Source of the DNA: Pseudomonas agronomica
GTDB lineage: Bacteria; Pseudomonadota; Gammaproteobacteria; Pseudomonadales; Pseudomonadaceae
Assembly: GCF_025917275.1 (NCBI RefSeq)
Contig: NZ_JAOSHO010000016.1
Span: forward strand, 1 to 33,909
Direction of reading: 5' to 3'
Length of the DNA: 33,909 nucleotides
The notes under the pieces are model-generated. The model made no database searches. It saw only the letters and a program-made list of their open reading frames with translations, and was not told the DNA's origin. The translations under genes and the position numbers were made by a program. Positions 8,535 to 16,436 of the stretch are shown piece after piece (within the stretch, counting starts at the first letter, position 1; each line of letters opens with the position of its first letter).

Positions 8535-9392
8535 ATGATTCGTGCACCTTGGGGAGATGAACAATACTGGAGTGGTCGTGAAACAAAAGATCTGCAATGG
8601 ATTGAGCGCACCAGTGCAATTTTGATGGAACCTTCGGCCAATCCTATATACAGGCCTCAGTTCGCGTTTGATTTTGCTAAAGATAATTTGATTTCAAGTA
8701 TAAGAGTCTATTCGCAGGGCGGGGATGGCTTGGAAATGGCTACCCATTTCCCTCGTCTTTTAGATTCGTGGGAAATCTCCAACCGCCTATCCGACGAAAT
8801 CTGTGCAGAAAACAATCTCCAGACATGCCGAGACTGGACCTTTGAGCTCACAAATTTAAACCACTATATCTGGTGTTTCTGGTTGGTGAGCCTAGCGCTC
8901 GTTCTTGAAATCCCCGACGACCAGTGGCTTCGTTTGGTTGCGTTGATAGGCGAGGGCGGGCAGGACGTTCTGCTTGATCGAGTCATGGCGTCTCGTCAAC
9001 CAGAGCGGCCGATTGGAGAGAACCTCCTGCATGCCAAGCCCTACGCAAGGCTGCTCAAGGCCATTGACGCGCCGCAGGCGCAGCAAGCACCGTTGTTGCT
9101 TGCTTTCGTAGAACGTTGGTATCCAGAGCTGAACCGGCGCGGTAAACAGCAACCGTGGTGGTACATCTATGGTGATCCAGTAAAACATCCGCTTGAGATG
9201 GGAAGCTATTTTGGTCGTTGGTGTTTCGAGGCGGTCGCCGCCGTGAAAGTCTTTGGGCTTGATGATAGTGACTGCATCGGACATGAGCACTATCCGGGCG
9301 ATTTACTCCATCCCAGCGAAGAAGCTGTTCCAACACCTGAGCCAGTCGCCAAGCCTGGATGGTGGGCAAGGTTGTTAGGACGTTCAGGTTAA
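8535..9392 (+). CDS. PoNi-type immunity protein (DUF1910/DUF1911)
   Basis: This 285-residue soluble protein has the hallmarks of the PoNi family (immunity to PoNe DNase toxins). There is an N-terminal helical DUF1910-like half (to about residue 130). The C-terminal DUF1911-like half contains YFGRWCFEAVAAVKVFGLDD and ends HYPGDLL. The extreme C-terminus (KPGWWARLLGRSG) is amphipathic. No PoNe toxin gene is adjacent, so this is an orphan immunity gene within the immunity cluster downstream of cdiA. Known family role: binding and neutralising a DNase effector delivered by a competing cell. Start chosen at ATG 8535; the upstream G-rich stretch GGGGTT is a weak site. Confidence 0.75.
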   Translation: MIRAPWGDEQYWSGRETKDLQWIERTSAILMEPSANPIYRPQFAFDFAKDNLISSIRVYSQGGDGLEMATHFPRLLDSWEISNRLSDEICAENNLQTCRDWTFELTNLNHYIWCFWLVSLALVLEIPDDQWLRLVALIGEGGQDVLLDRVMASRQPERPIGENLLHAKPYARLLKAIDAPQAQQAPLLLAFVERWYPELNRRGKQQPWWYIYGDPVKHPLEMGSYFGRWCFEAVAAVKVFGLDDSDCIGHEHYPGDLLHPSEEAVPTPEPVAKPGWWARLLGRSG

Positions 9393-9493
9393 GCGATGTC
9401 CAAATCAGCCATCGATTACTAGAGCGGGGTCATCTCCATTCCGCTTTGTCGAAAGTACTTCGGTGGTCATTCAAATTTTGCAGGGAAGTAATC

Positions 9494-10069
9494 ATGAAAA
9501 AAACCACCTTTTTAGTTCTAGCCATGGCCCTGGCAGGCTGTCACTCAAACGTCAGGGACTCCTCGCCAAGCCTGCTCAAGGATGGCGTGCAGTTGCAACA
9601 ACCCAAGGTCGTCGCTGACGCGGAACACGCCAAGATCATCATGAAGGCGACAGGATTCACCCACCCGGTGCAATTCTCCGTGCGGCGCAGTTCCGATGCG
9701 GACCAACGTGCCGAGGTCTTGGGAACCGTGGTCGATTCCGGTCGTGGCAAGGTATTCGGCTGGATCGCCAAAGTGAACGAGGTTGCCAACAGCGCCACCG
9801 TAAAACGCTTCCCCCAGCTGGAGGTGCAGGCTGATCCCGGGCAGGCGATTGAAGTGATCGGTGAATCACGGGTCTACGACTCGAACTATTACCGCTATGC
9901 CGAAAAAATTGTTTATGCATGCGGCCCTATGAGTTCCACCTTCAAGCCCGAGAAGCAAAAGGTTTACCTGGTGGAGTTCGTGATCATTGGGGCAGGTTGT
10001 GAGCAGCATGTTTACGATGTCACTCAACCTCAGGAGCGTATTCCTGTGGTGAGCGTCCAGGGGCTTTGA
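9494..10069 (+). CDS. Putative lipoprotein of unknown function
   Basis: Start set at ATG 9494, preceded by AGGGAAG at 9482-9488; a longer frame upstream lacks a leader. The 191-residue product begins MKKTTFLVLAMALAGC, a lipoprotein signal with lipobox LAGC and lipidated Cys16. The residue after Cys is His, so outer-membrane sorting is more likely than Asp-type inner-membrane retention. The mature part has two further Cys (in YACGPM and GAGCEQ) that could form a disulphide. I do not recognise a named family. Its place right after the immunity genes may mean an envelope role, but nothing proves it. Confidence 0.7.
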   Translation: MKKTTFLVLAMALAGCHSNVRDSSPSLLKDGVQLQQPKVVADAEHAKIIMKATGFTHPVQFSVRRSSDADQRAEVLGTVVDSGRGKVFGWIAKVNEVANSATVKRFPQLEVQADPGQAIEVIGESRVYDSNYYRYAEKIVYACGPMSSTFKPEKQKVYLVEFVIIGAGCEQHVYDVTQPQERIPVVSVQGL

Positions 10070-10101
10070 GTCGGACTTGAAAAGCAGAAGGTCCGAAAGC
10101 G

Positions 10102-10156
10102 AAAGGGGGACAGACTTATCTGTATGCTCAGTTCTTAAATGAATCTATCCCTTTCC
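10102..10156. repeat. Palindromic mini-element E4 (short, degenerate)
   Basis: The left arm is GAAAGGGGGACAGACTTAT. The core is GTATGCTCAGTTCT, close to that of E3. The right arm is AAATGAATCTATCCCTTT. The pairing is decayed compared with E3. Confidence 0.6.
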
Positions 10157-10225
10157 CTCCGTTCGGTCGTCGGTGCTCGAAGGCATGCTTGTGTTGGCGC
10201 TGTTTGACGACATTTTGGCGCATTT

Positions 10226-10260
10226 ATGGCGCAGTTCTCAGAACTGCGCCATTTGCATTT
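10226..10260. terminator. Bidirectional hairpin between lipoprotein and DUF-type remnant
   Basis: A perfect 12-bp stem (ATGGCGCAGTTC / GAACTGCGCCAT) with a TCA loop, followed on the plus strand by TTGCATTT. It sits between two converging genes and could serve both. Confidence 0.5.
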
Positions 10261-10530
10261 AATCCGCCGCCTGCGCCCGCAATCGCCTGCCAATCACATC
10301 CATCACATCACTCCCGTCGCGCAACGCGATAGTCAGCATTTTGCAAAAGTCGGAAAGCACCAGCGTGTCGGAACTGATCTCTGAGCGGAACGTAATTTTT
10401 CCAGCAGTTGGGTCACGGTGCGGATGCGGTAGTCAGCGGTTTCGAAGAGGACATCAAGCGGGGCTTCGGTGTCGATCAGCAGGGTGGCGGGGGTGCAGTC
10501 GATGCCGGTGATGGGCATGTATCGATTCAT
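10259..10530 (-). pseudogene. Frameshifted small Pseudomonas protein
   Basis: On the minus strand an ATG at 10530 opens a frame reading MNRYMPITGIDCTPATLLID, continuing to about 10395. The natural continuation then lies in another frame (ITFRSEISSDTLVLSDFCKM to RRLRAQAAD) and stops at TAA 10259-10261. Two matching halves in different frames show a frameshift near 10395. The style (short acidic protein, about 90 residues, ending GSDVMDVIGRRL) resembles the small DUF3077-like proteins common in Pseudomonas, function unknown. A good AAAGGAG site lies about 15 bases upstream of the start. Confidence 0.55.
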
Positions 10531-10643
10531 GGGTAGGACCTCATTCAGTTGAAAGGAGCTACCTCGTTGTCGAGTCGCCAAACCCGAGTCGCCGTTGGGG
10601 CGACGAGTGACTATAGGCTGCATAGTCCGAGCGCTACAAGGCG

Positions 10644-10928
10644 TCACTTTCCGAGCTTCACGTAGGACATCGGACTTTCAGCGGTTGTATTTTGCAGCGC
10701 TATTTCAGCCTTCAAGAGCACAGTGGCTCCAGGCTTGTCGACCAGACCGGCGAGAGGTAACGGCATTTGCAATACCGCTGGTTTCTCGTCATCTGAGGGA
10801 TAGCGCTGACAGAAGCGTCCAACAATGAGCAGTGCTGCCACCGCGCATCCAGAGCGCGCTATTCGGCCTTGACATGGGCAACATAGGCGAATAGATTTGC
10901 CTGGCAGCTCAGTACAGCGCGCAGGCAA
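10644..10928 (-). pseudogene. Possible remnant of a small exported or lipoprotein-like gene
   Basis: The 432 bp between 10531 and 10963 hold no convincing intact gene. A minus-strand frame here contains a hydrophobic CAVAALLIVG stretch followed by EKPAVLQMPLPLAGLVDKPG. That recalls the mature part of small Pseudomonas lipoproteins of the DUF5625 type. The N-terminus is not a sensible signal peptide and the C-terminus seems cut short, so I read it as a decayed gene. Low certainty. Confidence 0.3.
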
Positions 10929-10981
10929 TTGTTAGAACCTGCCCGGCAGTCCTGGGCTTTTTTTTGCCCAAGGAAAAGTCA

Positions 10982-11806
10982 GTGAAGCGAACTGCCGTTC
11001 TCATAGATGGAGGATTTTTCTTCCAGAGGGTTATGTTTTTTGGTAGAAAATATTTCAGCAAGGAACTGCTGCTATCCGCCGAGCAACTATCCCAAATCAT
11101 AAAAAAACTAGTAAAGCTTCACATCGAAGACGAACGCTCAGCGAGCCGCGAGCTTTATCGAATCTACTATTACGACTGCCCGCCCCCCTCCAATCAGGTT
11201 CGATTCCCAATAATCCCTGACGGTTATAAATCCGCTGGGCATATGGATTTTAAAGCTCATGCCCCCTATAGGTTGCGCAGAGATCTTCACGACCAGCTCC
11301 GATCGAGCCGAAAAACGGCGCTTCGACTAGGTGAGTTAGCAAAAAACGGTGAATGGCAATTGAATAGCCATTCTCTTAAGGCCCTGTTGCGTGGTGAAAA
11401 GATCTGGGCAGAGCTCACGAATGAGGATTTCCATTACAAAGTCGAACAAAAGACTGTCGATACCAAGCTAGGCATGGATATCACGACTCTCGCCCTGGAA
11501 AAGCTTACCGACGTTATCGTTTTGGTCGCTGGTGATTCTGATTTTGTGCCTGCCGCGAAGTTGGCTAGGATGAAGGGAATCGATTTCGTACTTGACCCGA
11601 TGTGGGCAAATACGACTGGCAGCTTAAGCGAGCATGTAGATGGCCTACGCTCCTTTGATATCGTCCGTCTCATAAGAGACGTCACCGGCCAACCTGTTAC
11701 GACTCGGCCGGACTGGTGGGATGCCCGGATAAAGAATGCAGCGCAGCTATATGAAAACGCGGAGATTGCCATTGCTGGTGATCTGGAGCCTGATCCTGGA
11801 TTGTAG
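10982..11806 (+). CDS. NYN-domain (PIN-like) ribonuclease, LabA/DUF88 family
   Basis: I place the start at GTG 10982 because AAGGA lies at 10970-10974 with 7-nt spacing. A TTG at 10964 is also in frame but falls before the site. The 274-residue product has the NYN layout. AVLIDGGFFF with the first catalytic Asp is near residue 7. A KTVDTKLGMDITTLAL segment carries further acidic residues about two thirds along. VLVAGDSDFVP supplies the last acidic cluster. These make the metal-binding PIN-like active site expected of an RNase. A Trp-rich tail (TRPDWWDARI) follows. Such proteins occur alone or in defence and accessory islands. The target RNA is unknown. Base composition is slightly AT-rich compared with the RTX and LRR genes. 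Confidence 0.8.
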   Translation: MKRTAVLIDGGFFFQRVMFFGRKYFSKELLLSAEQLSQIIKKLVKLHIEDERSASRELYRIYYYDCPPPSNQVRFPIIPDGYKSAGHMDFKAHAPYRLRRDLHDQLRSSRKTALRLGELAKNGEWQLNSHSLKALLRGEKIWAELTNEDFHYKVEQKTVDTKLGMDITTLALEKLTDVIVLVAGDSDFVPAAKLARMKGIDFVLDPMWANTTGSLSEHVDGLRSFDIVRLIRDVTGQPVTTRPDWWDARIKNAAQLYENAEIAIAGDLEPDPGL

Positions 11807-11836
11807 TCGTCTGAACGACATCTCCCAGTACTAGGA

Positions 11837-11918
11837 GAAAGGGACAAATTATTTTGTGAGCTGTTGAGAGATAGGCCTATTGGTGTTGCTCGGTTTATAA
11901 ATAAATCTGTGCCCTTTT
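11837..11918. repeat. Palindromic mini-element E5
   Basis: The left arm GAAAGGGACAAATTATTTT and right arm AAATAAATCTGTGCCCTTTT enclose about 45 bp. It lies after the NYN gene. Confidence 0.6.
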
Positions 11919-12013
11919 AGCTCCGTTGTGCAGCGGCCGAAAAGCCGTGGGGCTGCTTCGCCCGAAGCATCGGACCGGCCCAACGGGAGCAAGCGCCCTC
12001 ACCGCTGAGTGAA

Positions 12014-12036
12014 GGCCACAGATTTATTGCGTGGCC
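12014..12036. terminator. Hairpin after the RTX gene
   Basis: A 6-bp stem GGCCAC/GTGGCC with an 11-nt loop that contains ACAGATTTATT, the arm motif of the mini-elements. It follows the stop codon of the minus-strand RTX gene and lacks a U-tract, so terminator function is doubtful. Confidence 0.3.
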
Positions 12037-12039
12037 TCA

Positions 12040-13602
12040 TCAAACCACCGTCGGATCCTGATCCGTCATCCCTACCAGACCCAGCTCCATGTACCCTGGC
12101 GCGGTCGAATCAAGCAGATCCCCACCATTGTAAGGCCCAGCTTGCGCGGCACTGCCCGGCGCGCTGAACACCAGGTTGCTGTCGTCAAGTCGGGCGACGA
12201 AGTCGCCATCGATCATGAGTTCGAAGCGTTGTCCTTCGGCATTGGCTTCGAAGCTTTTCAGGTAGGTGCGGGTATGGTCGGCATTGTTCCGGATCGCCAG
12301 CGTGCCGTCGTAGCCGTCGCCTATGCCGGTGAAGCCCAGGGTACTGAGGTCGATGCGGTCCTCGCTGGGGTTGAAGTCGAGTATGCGATCGCTGCTGCTG
12401 GTTCCGGCGGTTCGGAAGCTGTCGGCTACGCTGGTGTACTTGAACACATCGTGTCCCGCGCCGCCGGAAAGCAGGTCGCGGCCAAGGTTGCCCTGTAGCA
12501 CATCGTCTCCTGCCAGGCCGCGCAGGATTTCGTCTGTCTCCAAGCCTTTCAACAGGTCGCTGCCAGAGGAACCGACCAATCTGGCGCTGCCGTCCGTGCT
12601 GCCGAACGTGGTGTCGAGGCTGCCATCGGCGTTTAGCTGAACGACGGCAAAATCGCTGCCGCCGTTGGCAAAAGCAGTTCCGCCCAGCAGCATCTTGCCG
12701 TCGGGCAGCAGCGTGATTTCGGTGGAGGCGGCCCAAACACCGGGCAGGTCGATGCGAGCCAGGCCCTGGTCGCCGAAGCTGACGTCTGGGCTGCCATCGG
12801 CGTTGAACCTCATTACGGTGAAGTCATCGAAGGCGGTCGTGGCGGACATCACTATCTTGCCGTCGTCCTGCACGGCCACGCCGCCGCGATAGCTGCCAAA
12901 GCTCGTCAGCGCGAGGACGCCGTTGTCGCCGAAGCCGGTGTCGAGCTCCCCGCTCGCGGTGTACTTGAGCAAGCTGTTGTGGAAAGCGGGTGCGCCGTGG
13001 ACCAGCATGCTGCCATCCGCGAGCGTGGTAATGCCTTGCACGGACTGAAGCGTGCCGGGGGCGGGCAGCGTCATCACACCGTCGATGCCAAATGACATGT
13101 CGCGCGTGCCATCGGCGAGCAACTGGGTCACCTTCAGCGACTGGCCGTCCACTGCGGCGACCTGTACACCGCCATCGGCATTGGCCTCCACGATCGGCCC
13201 ATAGCCGAACCCGCTGGACAAGCTGGCCGCAGCGTTGCTGTTGAATACCGTATCGGCTTTGCCATCCGGGCCCCAACGCTGGACGATGGGCGTGTCGTCG
13301 TGACCTTCATGAACGGCTACGACCGCGCCGTCGGCCTGGACTCGCAGGGTATAGGTTTTTTCAAGGGGGATTTGTTTATGAATCTCCTCTCGTCCAGCGT
13401 TGCCGTACGTAGTATCCAGACTCCCGTCGGGGCGAAGGCGAGCGAGAGAAAAATCCATGCCGTAGTCAGGGTCGAGGGGGTGATCAGTGAACCCCGCGAT
13501 CAGTATCGAACCGTCGGGCTGTATGACCACGTCCTGGGCGTTCTCGGCTTGCCCGGAAATATCGACGATCATGATGCCAGGGGCGCTGTAGCTGGTGGGC
13601 AT
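12040..13602 (-). CDS. Type I-secreted calcium-binding protein: delta-60 repeats plus RTX and serralysin-type C-terminus
   Basis: Start at ATG 13602, with AGGA seven bases upstream. The 520-residue product has no N-terminal signal peptide. The first ~340 residues are about six delta-60 repeats (pattern QPDGxIlxaG...DFxlxRLnaDGSLDTxFG). Then come a few RTX nonapeptides (LRGLAGDDVLQGNLGRDLLSGGAGHDVF) and a C-terminal region (DRILDFNPSEDRIDLS) typical of the peptidase M10 serralysin C-terminal domain. That domain is the export signal for type I secretion. No catalytic protease domain is present, so this is a beta-propeller-like secreted protein of unknown role. No T1SS genes are in the window. 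It diverges from the LRR gene. Confidence 0.85.
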   Translation of the reverse strand: MPTSYSAPGIMIVDISGQAENAQDVVIQPDGSILIAGFTDHPLDPDYGMDFSLARLRPDGSLDTTYGNAGREEIHKQIPLEKTYTLRVQADGAVVAVHEGHDDTPIVQRWGPDGKADTVFNSNAAASLSSGFGYGPIVEANADGGVQVAAVDGQSLKVTQLLADGTRDMSFGIDGVMTLPAPGTLQSVQGITTLADGSMLVHGAPAFHNSLLKYTASGELDTGFGDNGVLALTSFGSYRGGVAVQDDGKIVMSATTAFDDFTVMRFNADGSPDVSFGDQGLARIDLPGVWAASTEITLLPDGKMLLGGTAFANGGSDFAVVQLNADGSLDTTFGSTDGSARLVGSSGSDLLKGLETDEILRGLAGDDVLQGNLGRDLLSGGAGHDVFKYTSVADSFRTAGTSSSDRILDFNPSEDRIDLSTLGFTGIGDGYDGTLAIRNNADHTRTYLKSFEANAEGQRFELMIDGDFVARLDDSNLVFSAPGSAAQAGPYNGGDLLDSTAPGYMELGLVGMTDQDPTVV

Positions 13603-13777
13603 GATTTCAATCCTTTAAAACTTGGCAAAGCATTGACTCTAGCCTAGGGTCTGCGGTGCGCCAGGAGCCCTGGATAAGCGGTCATAGCAACTTGCACGAT
13701 GTCTTCGTAGTTTTTCTTGCGCCCTGTTTCATCTCTCAACTTGTGTTTCGCGCCCCTGACTTTCGGACTGATAAACC

Positions 13778-15259
13778 GTGCCAACCCCTACTCGCAACGC
13801 GCTGATCGCCCAACTTGCCGCCAACCCCGATGACATCACCGCACGCGCATCGCTCTATCGCGACCTGCTCGATACTGGGGAGGCGACACTGGAAGGTTTG
13901 CGCGTCGCGGCGGGCCTGGGCGATCCGGCGGCTAATGGGGTGATGGCTCAACTGAACACCACGGCCCTGACAAATCGCCCCGGCCCATTGCTGCCGCAAC
14001 TGCGTGGCCTGCCGGTGGATCATCTGGAATTGAACAATGCCGAGCCAGAATGGTGTGACGCCCTGGCCGGGTTGCCCCTGCGCACGTTGGTGCTCAACAG
14101 CCCCAGGTTCATCTGCGGCCCGCAAATGTGGCAGCGTTTGCAAGCCACTGCCCTCGAAACCTTGGAAGTCAGTAATTTTTCCCGCGACGATAACGCCCAG
14201 TGCCTACCGCCGACAACGCGGTTGCGCCGGCTGAAGTTGCAAACCTACGGCGAAGATTTTGATGACCGTTTTCTCCATCAACTGAGCGACAGCCCGTTGC
14301 AGGAATTGTCGTTGAACCGTTGCGACGACATCACCGACGACGGCCTTAAAGCATTGTCACGCCTCAAGCTGCGATCTTTGACATTGCAACGCGTGGGTGA
14401 GCTGACGTCCCGTGGCATGGCGCAGTTGGCCAGTCATCCCCTCGAACAGTTGTCGCTCAGTGACTGCGGCGCGATCCTCGAAGATCCTGCCTGGCTTGGC
14501 GACCTGACGGGGTTGCGCTCGTTGAGTCTGGACGACTGCTATGCAGGCGAGAGTGTGTTGCAGGCGATTCGGGAGCTGCCTTTGGAAAAGCTTTCGCTCC
14601 ACTCTGCATTCATCTGCGAAGACGACCTTGAAGTCCTGGAAGGAATGCCGCTCGCGGACCTGGACCTCAAATGCCTACGGCAGGTGATCGAGCGGCTCGA
14701 TGTGCTGCACGGATTTCCTTTGAAGCGCTTGGGATTGTCTGATGTGCAAGGTGTCTGCGCAGATACGTTGAGTGATCTGCGCGGCTTGGACTTGGAGTCT
14801 CTGGACCTGTCGTTGAACGACATCACCTGGAAGGAGCTGAAGCAACTGGCCGGCCTGCCGCTGAAGCGGCTCGATCTGAGTTTTTGCCGGGGCATCGACG
14901 GCAAGCTGTTGCGCAAGCTCGTCGAGTTGGGCTTGCCGTTGGAGCAACTTGAAATAAGCGGCCTGGACCTGCGCGATGCTGACCTGGCCTGTTTGCGGGA
15001 CCTGCCCTTGCAACGCCTGGGCTTGCATGACAGTCCTTGGCTGACCGACGCGGGGGTGGCTCATCTGGTGGGCATGCCGTTGCGGGACCTGGCGCTGGGT
15101 GCTGATCCAGGCGAATCGCGGATCACGTCGGCCGGGGTGCCCGTATTCGAGCAATTGCCGCTGCAGAAGCTGTGGTTACCCAATTGCTCGGGGATCGATG
15201 TGAACGGTTGGGATCGCTTGGCCAGGTTGCCAGCCCGTGTGACAGGTCCGGGAATCTGA
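13778..15259 (+). CDS. Leucine-rich-repeat protein (cytoplasmic type)
   Basis: Start at GTG 13778 (PTPTRNALIAQL). The 493-residue product has no signal peptide. Residues ~5-40 (LIAQLAANPDDITARASLYRD) resemble the TIGR02996 repeat-companion domain that precedes repeats in other bacterial proteins. The rest is about 17 leucine-rich repeats of 22-26 residues with LxxLxLxxC and ITDDGL signatures, closest in style to cysteine-containing F-box-type LRRs. Such proteins bind other proteins; substrate and location are unknown. Without an obvious catalytic domain it is more likely a scaffold or recognition protein than an effector enzyme. Its last ~50 bases and the flank beyond are duplicated at 18166-18236. 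Confidence 0.8.
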   Translation: MPTPTRNALIAQLAANPDDITARASLYRDLLDTGEATLEGLRVAAGLGDPAANGVMAQLNTTALTNRPGPLLPQLRGLPVDHLELNNAEPEWCDALAGLPLRTLVLNSPRFICGPQMWQRLQATALETLEVSNFSRDDNAQCLPPTTRLRRLKLQTYGEDFDDRFLHQLSDSPLQELSLNRCDDITDDGLKALSRLKLRSLTLQRVGELTSRGMAQLASHPLEQLSLSDCGAILEDPAWLGDLTGLRSLSLDDCYAGESVLQAIRELPLEKLSLHSAFICEDDLEVLEGMPLADLDLKCLRQVIERLDVLHGFPLKRLGLSDVQGVCADTLSDLRGLDLESLDLSLNDITWKELKQLAGLPLKRLDLSFCRGIDGKLLRKLVELGLPLEQLEISGLDLRDADLACLRDLPLQRLGLHDSPWLTDAGVAHLVGMPLRDLALGADPGESRITSAGVPVFEQLPLQKLWLPNCSGIDVNGWDRLARLPARVTGPGI

Positions 15260-15278
15260 CGCGCTGATAGGAATAGGC
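15208..15278 (+). repeat. 71-bp direct repeat, copy 1 (3' end of LRR gene plus flank)
   Basis: Runs from TTGGGATCGCTTGGCCAGG in the LRR gene to GATAGGAATAGGC after its stop. It matches 18166-18236 at 70 of 71 positions. The one difference (GGT/GGC glycine codon) is synonymous. Copy 2 bounds the other side of the lysR / OYE / NTF2-like cassette. Confidence 0.9.
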
Positions 15279-15326
15279 GGTGCCCAGGGGCCAATCTCTT
15301 TCGTTGCAGCAACGAGAGCCACTAAA

Positions 15327-16298
15327 TCAAGTGTTGTCCGTTTCATTGGCAGCCCGCATGAAATCCACGAACGCACGCAACTTCCCGGGCATGTACTTGC
15401 GGTGTGGATAATAGAGATGAAAGGCATCGTCCAGCACGCTGTGCTGTCTCAATATCTGCCGCAACATGCCGTTTGCCAGCTCTTGTTTCGCAAAGTCTTC
15501 CAGGACGAAGGCAATGCCGTGACCTTGTATTGCAGCATCAAGGACAGATCTCATTTCGTCGAAGATAAAGCGTCCTTGGACGTCGATTTGAACCATTTGA
15601 CCTTGATCTTCGAACTTCCACTCATACAGTCTGCCCCCAACGGAATAGCGCTGGCGAATGCAGTTGTGGTTTAGCAAATCATCCATGGTTTGCGGTTCAC
15701 TTCGCTCGCGGAAATAATCCGGCGCCGCCACCACAATTCGTTTTTGTAATGGTCCCAACTGCACGGCGATCATGTCATTTTGTACTTTTTTCCCCATCCG
15801 TATGCCGATATCAAATCCGGCGTTGACGATATCGCTAAGTTGATTATCCAGTGATATCTCGACATTGATCAGCGGGAATTTTTCAAGGAACGGAGCCAGG
15901 TGCGGCTCAATCAAGATACGGTACGCAACGTATGAAGAATTAACGCGTACCGTGCCCGACGGTTGATCTGTCGCGAGTAATGCTTGTGACAAGGAATTTC
16001 TGATCTGAGCAAGCGCAGGTGCTAATGCTGCGTTCAATGACGCGCCAGCCTCGGTCAGACTGACGCTGCGTGTTGTGCGATTGAACAGCCGCACATTCAG
16101 TTGCGCCTCCACATTCTTGATCGTGCGTGATGCTGCGGTTGGCGTGATGCCCATTTCTGCGGCAGCGCGAGCGAAGTTCAAATGCCTGGCAACGGCCTCG
16201 AAGGTTAAAAGACCTGGAAGATGCACCTGTGGAGGAGCAATGGCGCCCTCTATGCGTTCAGCGAGAGGTGGCTGCTCGATTATGACCTTATTGCTCAT
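15327..16298 (-). CDS. LysR-family regulator of the divergent old yellow enzyme gene
   Basis: I choose ATG 16298 (MSNKVIIEQP) rather than the in-frame ATG at 16373. The longer form would run through the palindrome at 16351-16365 that looks like the regulator's own site. The product is 323 residues. The winged HTH covers about residues 30-90 (LTFEAVARHLNFARAAAEMGITPTAASRTI; LFNRTTRSVSLTEAG). The rest is a substrate-binding domain of the CrgA/DsdC-like group (GTVRVNSSYVAY; DIGIRMGKK). It is divergent from the flavin oxidoreductase at 16437, which it presumably controls. It ends 68 bp from the LRR stop, inside the bracketed cassette. Confidence 0.88.
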   Translation of the reverse strand: MSNKVIIEQPPLAERIEGAIAPPQVHLPGLLTFEAVARHLNFARAAAEMGITPTAASRTIKNVEAQLNVRLFNRTTRSVSLTEAGASLNAALAPALAQIRNSLSQALLATDQPSGTVRVNSSYVAYRILIEPHLAPFLEKFPLINVEISLDNQLSDIVNAGFDIGIRMGKKVQNDMIAVQLGPLQKRIVVAAPDYFRERSEPQTMDDLLNHNCIRQRYSVGGRLYEWKFEDQGQMVQIDVQGRFIFDEMRSVLDAAIQGHGIAFVLEDFAKQELANGMLRQILRQHSVLDDAFHLYYPHRKYMPGKLRAFVDFMRAANETDNT

Positions 16299-16350
16299 AC
16301 TGTATGTCCACTTGTGATCATTCACGCCATTATTGCCGATCTCCATACTG

Positions 16351-16365
16351 GTTACAGCAAGTAAC
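16351..16365. promoter_or_regulatory. Probable LysR operator (T-N11-A palindrome)
   Basis: GTTAC-AGCAA-GTAAC is a perfect 5-bp inverted repeat with T at 16352 and A at 16364 spaced by 11. This is the LysR-box rule. It lies between the divergent lysR and oxidoreductase genes. Confidence 0.55.
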
Positions 16366-16436
16366 TTCAGCACGGATCGCGCAGCGCAAAGCTGTCTTCA
16401 ATCCGGCTACTCGGCCCATCATTCCAGAGCAGAACA

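Noticed and set aside
12031..12498. A 155-codon plus-strand frame at the end of the RTX gene
   Set aside because: Antisense to the RTX/serralysin C-terminal domain, with no site or motif.
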